A program made the translations under genes and the position numbers. Of a stretch of 61,766 nucleotides of DNA, positions 8,510-14,982 are shown one piece after another; positions within the stretch are counted from its first letter, which is position 1; the number at the start of each line of letters is the position of its first letter. The notes under the pieces are model-generated. The model was not told the origin of the DNA and did not search any database. It worked only from the letters and a program-made list of their open reading frames with translations. The DNA is from an uncultured Bacteroidales bacterium (GTDB lineage Bacteria > Bacteroidota > Bacteroidia > Bacteroidales > UBA932): assembly GCA_900316525.1 (NCBI GenBank), contig ONDF01000023.1, forward strand, positions 1 through 61,766, written 5' to 3'.

Positions 8510-8992
8510 ATGGAGACTCTGGTGGGGCGCCTCAGGCGCATTTTTTCCCGTAAGAAAAACAACGAATTGACGGTGGTTCGACAGGCTCACCGACCGTCAA
8601 AGCGGGCTCGCCAACCGTCCGCCTGGCGCTTGGAGCGCCTGGAGAAGGCCTTGGAGGCCTGGCAGGCGCGACAGGGCTGGCGGGAGCCGGTGCGCACCGT
8701 CGGCGAAGCCGCCGAGCGGCTGGGCACGGACACCGGCACGCTGTACGCGTACTTCCGCGACCGCATCGGCCTGGATTTCCGCACCTGGCGCACCCGGCTG
8801 CGGCTGGAGGACGCCAAGCGGATGCTCGCGGACAACCCGCTCCTGCCCCCGGCCGACGCCGCCCGCCTCTGCGGCTTCTCCAACCGCTCCAACTTCTCGC
8901 GGCAGTTCCTTGCCTACACAGGCCAGACGCCGGCTGAGTGGCAGAGAGATGCCGGGGCGTCCTCCGGCGGGCTCAGGAACCGACCGGAATGA
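8510..8992 (+). CDS. Short AraC-type DNA-binding protein with repeat-derived ends
   Basis: 160 residues. The C-terminal part (about 65-150) is an AraC HTH pair: VGEAAERLGTDTGTLYAYFR, then AARLCGFSNRSNFSRQFLAY and TGQTPAEW. There is no sensor domain. Residues 21-37 (VVRQAHRPS region) are encoded by a palindromic repeat-like sequence, and the last residues (GGLRNRPE) look similarly derived. The annotated ATG is the only one before the HTH; a GTG at 8690 would leave only the HTH domain. Expression as a working protein is therefore not certain. Confidence 0.7.
   Translation: METLVGRLRRIFSRKKNNELTVVRQAHRPSKRARQPSAWRLERLEKALEAWQARQGWREPVRTVGEAAERLGTDTGTLYAYFRDRIGLDFRTWRTRLRLEDAKRMLADNPLLPPADAARLCGFSNRSNFSRQFLAYTGQTPAEWQRDAGASSGGLRNRPE
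8567..8619. repeat. REP-like palindromic element inside the AraC-type ORF
   Basis: TTGACGGT (8567-8574) and ACCGTCAA (8593-8600) form a perfect 8-base stem around the core TTCGACAGGCTCACC. A second copy of the right half follows: 8584-8598 and 8605-8619 match at 13 of 15 positions. The core resembles dispersed intergenic repeats that often appear in conceptual translations as VRQAHRP-like strings. A similar GGCTCAGGAACCG piece lies at 8969-8982, at the 3' end of the ORF. Confidence 0.55.
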
Positions 8993-9014
8993 GGGGAAAG
9001 TCGAGAAATCTTAT

Positions 9015-9022
9015 TATCTTTG
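9015..9022 (+). promoter_or_regulatory. Promoter -7 element of ffh
   Basis: TATCTTTG matches TAnnTTTG, 21 bases before the ffh ATG at 9044. No TTTG is found at the expected -33 position. Confidence 0.55.
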
Positions 9023-9043
9023 CAAGATAAAGCCAAATAGACT

Positions 9044-10372
9044 ATGTTTGAGAATCTGAGCGAGAGACTGGAGCGGTCTTTCAAGATACTGAAGGGTGAA
9101 GGGAAGATCACCGAGATCAATGTGGCGGAGACCGTAAAGGACATCCGCAAGGCCCTGCTGGACGCGGACGTGAGCTACAAGGTGGCGAAGGACTTCTGCA
9201 ACCGCGTGAAGGACAAGGCCATCGGCGCGAACGTGCTGACGGCGGTGAAGCCGCAGCAGATGATGGTCAAGATCATGCACGACGAGCTCGCGGAGTTCAT
9301 GGGCTCGGAGGCGCAGGACATCAATGTGAAGGGGAATCCCGGCATCGTGCTGGTCGCGGGTCTGAACGGTTCCGGTAAGACCACGTTCTCCGGCAAGCTG
9401 GCCCTGCACATCAAGTCCAAGCGCGGCATGAAGGTGCTCCTCGCGGCCTGCGACACGTTCCGCCCTGCCGCCATCGAGCAGTTGAAAGTGCTCGGCGAGG
9501 GCATCGGCGTGCCTGTGTACACCGAGGACGGTGAGAAGGATCCGATCAAGATCGCGCAGAACGCCATCCGGAAGGCGAAGTCCGAGGGCTACAGCGTGGT
9601 CATCGTCGATACCGCCGGCCGCCTGGCCGTGGACCAGCAGCTGATGGACGAGATTTCCGCCCTGCACCAGGCCATCAAGCCCACGGAGACGCTGTTCGTC
9701 GTGGACGCGATGACCGGCCAGGACGCCGTGGAGACGGCGAAGGCCTTCAACGACCGCCTGGACTTCGACGGCGTCGTCCTCACCAAGATGGACGGCGACA
9801 CCCGCGGCGGCGCGGCCCTGTCCATCAAGGCTGTCGTCGGCAAGCCCATCAAGTTCGTCTCCTCCGGCGAGAAGATGGAGGCGCTGGACGTGTTCCATCC
9901 CGCCCGCATCGCGGACCGGATCCTGGGCATGGGCGATGTCGTTTCCCTCGTGGAGAAGGCGCAGGAGCAGTTCGACGAGAAGCAGGCCCGCGAGCTCCGC
10001 AAGAAGATGGCCCGGGACCAGTACACCCTCTGGGACTTCTACCAGCAGATCCAGCAGATCAAGAAGATGGGCAACATCAAGGACCTGGCGGGGATGATCC
10101 CCGGCATGGGCAAGGCCCTCAAGGACGTGGACATCGACAATGACAAGGCGTTCAAGACCACCGAGGCCATCATCCTGTCGATGACGCAGAAGGAGCGCGA
10201 GCATCCCGAAATCATCAACGGCTCCCGCCGCAAGCGGATCGCCGACGGTTCCGGCACCTCCCTCCCGGATGTGAACCGCCTCCTGAAGCAGTTCGAAGGC
10301 ACCCGGAAGATGATGAAGGGCGCGATGACCGGCAACTTGATGCAGCGGATGGGCGCCATGCGCAGACACTAG
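9044..10372 (+). CDS. ffh: Signal recognition particle protein Ffh (SRP54)
   Basis: 442 residues, the normal length. N domain about 1-90; G domain with P-loop GLNGSGKTTFSGKL near 108, DTAGRLAVDQQ, and TKMDGDTRGGAALS; C-terminal M domain rich in Met (MTGNLMQRMGAM at the end). It binds 4.5S RNA and signal sequences and hands ribosomes to FtsY for co-translational membrane targeting. A DUF4251 lipoprotein gene follows after 12 bases and is probably co-transcribed. Confidence 0.98.
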   Translation: MFENLSERLERSFKILKGEGKITEINVAETVKDIRKALLDADVSYKVAKDFCNRVKDKAIGANVLTAVKPQQMMVKIMHDELAEFMGSEAQDINVKGNPGIVLVAGLNGSGKTTFSGKLALHIKSKRGMKVLLAACDTFRPAAIEQLKVLGEGIGVPVYTEDGEKDPIKIAQNAIRKAKSEGYSVVIVDTAGRLAVDQQLMDEISALHQAIKPTETLFVVDAMTGQDAVETAKAFNDRLDFDGVVLTKMDGDTRGGAALSIKAVVGKPIKFVSSGEKMEALDVFHPARIADRILGMGDVVSLVEKAQEQFDEKQARELRKKMARDQYTLWDFYQQIQQIKKMGNIKDLAGMIPGMGKALKDVDIDNDKAFKTTEAIILSMTQKEREHPEIINGSRRKRIADGSGTSLPDVNRLLKQFEGTRKMMKGAMTGNLMQRMGAMRRH

Positions 10373-10384
10373 AACGAACGCGAT

Positions 10385-10891
10385 ATGAAAAAGTGGATTT
10401 TACCCCTTCTGGCCGCCGTGCTGGCCGTTTCCGCCTGCGGTATCCTGAGCTCCGAGACGCGGGAGGAACGCGTCGTCCGGGAGGCGAAGGAGGCCAAGAT
10501 GGTCCGCCAGGGCCTCGAGACCGGAAACTTCACCATCGACATCGACCGGATGTATCCGATCCGGGGCACGTCCAAGATGGTGAGCAACTACTCCATCAAA
10601 GTGAAGGACAATGTCCTCATCTCCCATCTCCCGTTCATCGGCCAGGCCTGGCGCGTGCCTTATGGTGGCGGCCATGCCCTGACCTTCGACGCGCCGATCG
10701 TCAATTACACGGTGACGCAGTCCAGGAAAGACGGCTATCAGATCCGCATTTACGTCAAGACGGACGAGGATGAGCATCTCTACCTCCTGACGGTCTTCGA
10801 CAACGGACGCGCCTCGCTGGACGTGCAGTCGCAGAACCGCGACCGCATCTCGTACACCGGTCAGATGGATTTCTATCAGGGGGAGAACTAG
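10385..10891 (+). CDS. DUF4251-family lipoprotein
   Basis: 168 residues. Signal peptide with lipobox ending at Cys19 (LLAAVLAVSACG), followed by about 145 residues that fit DUF4251: a helical start (ETREERVVREAKEAKMVRQG) then beta-rich sequence (YSIKVKDNVLISHLPFIGQA, then ISYTGQMDF). DUF4251 proteins are Bacteroidota envelope proteins of unknown function. Its stop codon shares the palindrome CTAG with the stop of the converging GSCFA gene. Confidence 0.85.
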   Translation: MKKWILPLLAAVLAVSACGILSSETREERVVREAKEAKMVRQGLETGNFTIDIDRMYPIRGTSKMVSNYSIKVKDNVLISHLPFIGQAWRVPYGGGHALTFDAPIVNYTVTQSRKDGYQIRIYVKTDEDEHLYLLTVFDNGRASLDVQSQNRDRISYTGQMDFYQGEN

Positions 10892-11736
10892 CGCGGCTGC
10901 CCGCCGTTCGGGCGGTGCTGCGCGGCGCGCCATTCTTTCATCCTGGACTCATACAGGTCCCATTCCCGCGTCGGAAGGGCCCATTCTATGAAGCGGTCGC
11001 AGAGATAGGCGGCCGCTTGTTTTGTGGGATGGACCATATCCTCCGCCCACCAGCGGTAGTCGCGGAGTTCGTCCATCATAATCTCATACGCGGGGAAGTA
11101 GGGGAGGCCGTCCGTCGCAAGAAGTAATGTGCTCTTGGACAGCTGGTTGCCGTGGGCGCCGTCGGCCAGGTGGCGGATCGGGCTCACGGTGAAGATGAAC
11201 TCCTTTTCCGGGTTCCGGCGGACGAGCCCCCGCAGGAGGGCGGCCGTCTGTTCCACTGTCAGCCGGTAGCGCGTGAACTCCGTTCCCGGCCGCTTGAGGC
11301 AGTTGGCGACCGTCTCGCCGGTTTCATCGAACCGGAACGCCCAGGCGGTGCCGAGGGTGACGATGACCTTGTTGCAGCTTTTCCAGAAGGCCGATGCTTC
11401 CGCGAGCGCGGCGTTCGCGTTCTCCAGGAACGCCTGCGGCGTTTCCCGCGCGAACGAAGTGTGGTGCCAGAACGAGCAGTACCGTCCGTCGCCGGCGCCC
11501 ATTTCCACGACGTCGTCGGCCGCGAAAGGCACGCCGGAGGCGAGCCGCGCGGCGGCGTTGCCGATGGACACGGGATTGTACAGCGTCCCGAACGGGTTGC
11601 ACAGCACGTCGAACCCCGCCGAGGCGAGCCGGCCGCCGATTTCATCGGCAAAGCAGCTGCCTAGGACGGCGATTCTGTCGTGGTACGAGATGGACACCGG
11701 CGCCGGGTCCAGCGTGACGGGAGTCTGGAGTTTCAT
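10888..11736 (-). CDS. GSCFA-family protein (SGNH-like hydrolase fold)
   Basis: 282 residues from ATG at 11736. The open frame extends upstream to 13461, but that part is antisense to the 5'-nucleotidase gene and is not coding. The family-defining motif is visible as VLGSCFADEIGGRL, followed by NPFGTLYNPVSI. A C-terminal WWAEDMVHPTKQAA resembles the DxxH block of SGNH/GDSL hydrolases, so an esterase-like activity is inferred; the substrate is unknown. No signal peptide is seen, so it is probably cytosolic. The promoter lies so close that the mRNA may be leaderless. Confidence 0.9.
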   Translation of the reverse strand: MKLQTPVTLDPAPVSISYHDRIAVLGSCFADEIGGRLASAGFDVLCNPFGTLYNPVSIGNAAARLASGVPFAADDVVEMGAGDGRYCSFWHHTSFARETPQAFLENANAALAEASAFWKSCNKVIVTLGTAWAFRFDETGETVANCLKRPGTEFTRYRLTVEQTAALLRGLVRRNPEKEFIFTVSPIRHLADGAHGNQLSKSTLLLATDGLPYFPAYEIMMDELRDYRWWAEDMVHPTKQAAAYLCDRFIEWALPTREWDLYESRMKEWRAAQHRPNGGQPR

Positions 11737-11741
11737 GGAAG

Positions 11742-11749
11742 CAAAAATA
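11742..11749 (-). promoter_or_regulatory. Promoter -7 element of the GSCFA gene
   Basis: The minus strand reads TATTTTTG, followed by only CTTCC before the ATG. With the usual 5-8 base distance from -7 box to start site, transcription would begin at or next to the start codon. Confidence 0.5.
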
Positions 11750-11761
11750 CATATTTTTACG

Positions 11762-11769
11762 TATCTTTG
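11762..11769 (+). promoter_or_regulatory. Promoter -7 element of the 5'-nucleotidase gene
   Basis: TATCTTTG on the plus strand, 12 bases before ATG 11782 and 18 before ATG 11788. It is divergent from the GSCFA promoter with 12 bases between the two -7 boxes, so the two promoters probably compete. Confidence 0.6.
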
Positions 11770-11781
11770 CGTGTTAAACCG

Positions 11782-13533
11782 ATGATTATGACACTCCGGA
11801 ATTACTTCTTGGCCGCCTGCGCGCTGCTCGCGCTTTCCTGCGGCCGTACCCTCAAGGATGGCGATTACACGCTGACGGTGCTTTCCACCAATGACGTGCA
11901 TGGAGCGTGGTTCGATTCGTCCTATGTGGACGGGCGGACGAAGCCGTCGCTGCTGGCGGTGAAGTATTACGTGGACAGCGTCCGGACGGCGAACGGGGCG
12001 GAGAACGTCTTGCTCCTGGACGCGGGCGACTGCCTCCAGGGCGACAACGCGCCGTATTACTTCAATTATGTCGATACGCTGACGCCGCACCTGTTCCCGC
12101 GCCTGGTGGCGTATATGGGCTATGACGCGGTGGCCGTGGGCAATCACGACATCGAGACGGGCCATCCGGTGTACGACCGCGTGGCGGCGGACCTGAAGAA
12201 GAACGGCGTGGATTTCCTGGCGGCGAACGCCATCCGGAACGACGACGGAAAGCCGTATTTCACCCCCTACAAGATCGTCAAGCGGGCGGGCCTGAAGGTG
12301 GCCATCCTGGGCTACACGAACGCGAACATGAAGGCCTGGCTCACGGAGGAACTCTGGAGCGGGATGCATTTCGAGCCCATCGTGAATCAGGTCCAGGCCG
12401 ATGTGGACGCCATCCGGGCGAAGGAAAAGCCGGACGTGATGATCGTCGTGATGCATTCGGGCACGGGCGCGGGCGACGGCAGCCAGCTGGAGTCCGAGGG
12501 CCTGGACGTGTTCCAGATGGTCCAGGGCGTGGACTTCGTCCTCGCGAGCCACGACCATCGGCCGTATGTGGATGACGACGAGGACAAAGCGTTCCTCAAT
12601 TCCGGCAGCCACGCGCGCAATGTCGCCGAAGGCACGCTGCGCGTGACGGTCAAGGACCACAAGATCGTCGACCGCTCCTACGATTCCAAGACCATTCCGG
12701 TCCGGGCCGACAAGGCCGATGCCGCGATGCGGGAGGAGTTCCGGAAAGACTACGAGGCCGTCAAGGCCTTCACCCTCCGGGAAGTGGGCGTCCTGAACAC
12801 GAACCTGTGGACCCGCGACGCCTTCCGGGGCATGTGCGACTACCTGAACCTGGTCCATACCCTCAGCATCGGCTGCAAACCGGCGGAAATCTCCTTCGCC
12901 GCGCCGCTCACCTTCAACGGCCACGTGGAGTCCGGCATCGTCCGCTACAACGACCTGTTCACCATCTATCCGTTTGAAAACCAGCTCTTTGTGGTGAAGA
13001 TGACGGGCGAGGAGATCCGGAACTACCTGGAGCATTCCTACGACAAGTGGATCAATACCATCGCGAAGCCGGACGACACCCTTCTCAAGATCCAGGCGCA
13101 GGACGACCCGCGCACGCAGCAGAGCCGCTGGTCCTTCGTGAACCGCTCCTACAACTTCGACTCGGCGGCCGGCATCAACTACACGGTGGACGTCACGAAG
13201 CCCTTCGGCGAGCGCGTCGCCATCGCCTCGATGGCCGACGGCTCCGCCTTCGACCTCCAGAAGGAATACAACGTCGCGATGACCTCTTACCGCGCTTCCG
13301 GCGGAGGTAACCTGATGAAGGAAACCGGCATCGACACGGACAATATCGACGAGCGCGTCGTCGGCCGGTATCCGGAGATCCGCAACATCCTCTATGACTA
13401 CCTGATGGAGAACGGTTCCATCGACCCGGAGGTCATCGGCAATCCCGCCGTCATCGGGCACTGGGAGTTCGTCCCGGAGAAGCTCGTGAAACCGGCGATG
13501 GACCGTGACATGGACCGTCTGTTCAAGCGATGA
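11782..13533 (+). CDS. 5'-nucleotidase/UDP-sugar hydrolase-like lipoprotein
   Basis: 583 residues from ATG at 11782 (a second ATG at 11788 is equally possible). Lipoprotein signal ending LLALSCG. Metallophosphatase domain about 30-330: TNDVHGAW, DAGDCLQGD, GNHDIETGH and ASHDHRPY supply the two-metal site. The C-terminal 5'-nucleotidase domain about 345-560 binds the nucleotide (FAAPLTFNGHVESG, YPFENQLFVVKMTGEEI). Such enzymes release phosphate and nucleosides from extracellular nucleotides. The next gene overlaps by an ATGA junction, so the hydrolases are translationally coupled. Confidence 0.93.
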   Translation: MIMTLRNYFLAACALLALSCGRTLKDGDYTLTVLSTNDVHGAWFDSSYVDGRTKPSLLAVKYYVDSVRTANGAENVLLLDAGDCLQGDNAPYYFNYVDTLTPHLFPRLVAYMGYDAVAVGNHDIETGHPVYDRVAADLKKNGVDFLAANAIRNDDGKPYFTPYKIVKRAGLKVAILGYTNANMKAWLTEELWSGMHFEPIVNQVQADVDAIRAKEKPDVMIVVMHSGTGAGDGSQLESEGLDVFQMVQGVDFVLASHDHRPYVDDDEDKAFLNSGSHARNVAEGTLRVTVKDHKIVDRSYDSKTIPVRADKADAAMREEFRKDYEAVKAFTLREVGVLNTNLWTRDAFRGMCDYLNLVHTLSIGCKPAEISFAAPLTFNGHVESGIVRYNDLFTIYPFENQLFVVKMTGEEIRNYLEHSYDKWINTIAKPDDTLLKIQAQDDPRTQQSRWSFVNRSYNFDSAAGINYTVDVTKPFGERVAIASMADGSAFDLQKEYNVAMTSYRASGGGNLMKETGIDTDNIDERVVGRYPEIRNILYDYLMENGSIDPEVIGNPAVIGHWEFVPEKLVKPAMDRDMDRLFKR

Positions 13534-14978
13534 GCCTCCGCCGCCTGTTTCTCCTGGGGGCCGTCGCCGCCCTCGCCCTTGCCTGCAACCGCACCCCCGA
13601 ACCGGGCGTGTACACCGTGCAGGGCGGGTTCGTGCGCGTGTATGTGGACTCGCTGGGCGCGACGAAAGCCCTGATGTACCGCGATACGAGCGGGATTTGG
13701 GCCGATACCCTGACGGTGGACCTGAAGGCGGAGAAACTGGCGCTGAAGCCCTATGAGGCGCCGGAATTCCGGCTGTTCCCCGTGAAGGAACTGTACCGCG
13801 AGCCGATGTACAAGGTGCAGGAGGCGGACGACATCATCTACGGCCGGGTCATCCGGAACGGTGGCGAGAGCGAAGGGGAGCGGATGGACCTGACGATGGA
13901 CATATACACTCCGGAGGACGGCGGCCAGGTCGCGCGTCCGCTGATCGTGACCTTGCACGGCGGCGCTTTCCTGGACGGGGACAAGCGCGACACGACGCTG
14001 GTGGAATGGTGCCGCTATTTCGCGTCCCTGGGCTATGTGGCCGCTTCCGTCGACTATCGGCAGGGATACCGCCGGAATGTCAAGTCTTCGGATGAGGCGA
14101 TGTACCGCGCCCTCAAGGATGCCAACGCAGCGGTCCGCTTCCTCCTGAAGCGGGACTCGCTGCTCATCCATTCCGAGCGCATCTTCGCGGCCGGGGCCGA
14201 CGCTGGCGGCATCATCGCCCTGAACCTCGCCTACATGCGCGAGGAAAATATGCCGGAAATCATTGTGGAAGAGGAAGATACGACCATCGTTACGCATCAG
14301 GCCCTGCTCCGGGGTTTCGACGTCCGGGCGGTGGCGAACCTCTGGGGTGCGGTCCAGGACACCGCGATCCTGCATAACGCGAAGATTCCCGTCATCTCCT
14401 TCCAGAGCCGGGAGGATCCGGTCGTCCCGTACGGCGCCGGCCATCCTTTCGACGCCGTCGGCTATGACGAGGAGGAGAAGGACGAACCGGAGGATATGTT
14501 CGACTGGCTGCGGTCGGTGTACGAAAGCATCGTCTCCGCCCTGGTCCCCGAGGAGGACCGCCATCCCTTCCGGGAGATGTACGGCGCCGGCGTCATCCAC
14601 CGCGTCCTGAAGCGCTACGGCGTTTCCTCCGAACTCAACGCCTTCCGGGGCGAGCGCCACAACCTTTTCATTGGCGAGGACGGCCTCGTCGACTATCCCG
14701 TCTATGACGAAATCAAGGACCGCACCGCGGCCTTCTTCGCCGCTCGGATGGTCGTCGCCCCCGTCTCCCTCCGCCAGGACCCCGAAGATCCGCAGCTCTT
14801 CGTCATCGACAACACCGAAGTTGAAACCTGCCTCTGGGACATCCAGGGCGGCGTTCTCCTGGGCAAAGGCGATGACGCGATCCGCGTCCTTTTCTTCCCC
14901 GACGCCCCCGAACACAAAGTCTCCGTCAGCGGGGAGTATATCTCCGGGCTGACATTCTACGAGACGGTGGAATTGTAG
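13530..14978 (+). CDS. Alpha/beta-hydrolase lipoprotein with Asp in place of the nucleophile Ser
   Basis: 482 residues; the start overlaps the upstream stop (ATGA). Lipoprotein signal ending ALALAC at about residue 19. Alpha/beta-hydrolase core about 120-410: oxyanion motif LHGGAF, acid region SREDPVVPYGAG and a late His (RGERHNLF). The nucleophile elbow reads GADAGG where carboxylesterases of this group have GxSAGG, so Ser is replaced by Asp. That could mean loss of esterase activity or an Asp-nucleophile mechanism as in epoxide hydrolases and dehalogenases. A C-terminal beta-rich tail of about 70 residues follows. Its stop is 4 bases from the stop of the converging antiporter gene. Confidence 0.85.
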   Translation: MSLRRLFLLGAVAALALACNRTPEPGVYTVQGGFVRVYVDSLGATKALMYRDTSGIWADTLTVDLKAEKLALKPYEAPEFRLFPVKELYREPMYKVQEADDIIYGRVIRNGGESEGERMDLTMDIYTPEDGGQVARPLIVTLHGGAFLDGDKRDTTLVEWCRYFASLGYVAASVDYRQGYRRNVKSSDEAMYRALKDANAAVRFLLKRDSLLIHSERIFAAGADAGGIIALNLAYMREENMPEIIVEEEDTTIVTHQALLRGFDVRAVANLWGAVQDTAILHNAKIPVISFQSREDPVVPYGAGHPFDAVGYDEEEKDEPEDMFDWLRSVYESIVSALVPEEDRHPFREMYGAGVIHRVLKRYGVSSELNAFRGERHNLFIGEDGLVDYPVYDEIKDRTAAFFAARMVVAPVSLRQDPEDPQLFVIDNTEVETCLWDIQGGVLLGKGDDAIRVLFFPDAPEHKVSVSGEYISGLTFYETVEL

Positions 14979-14982
14979 GGAA

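Noticed and set aside
11737..13461. N-terminal 570 residues of the long minus-strand frame ending in the GSCFA gene
   Set aside because: Antisense to the 5'-nucleotidase gene, without recognisable motifs; GSCFA homology begins only at 11736, where a promoter lies just upstream.
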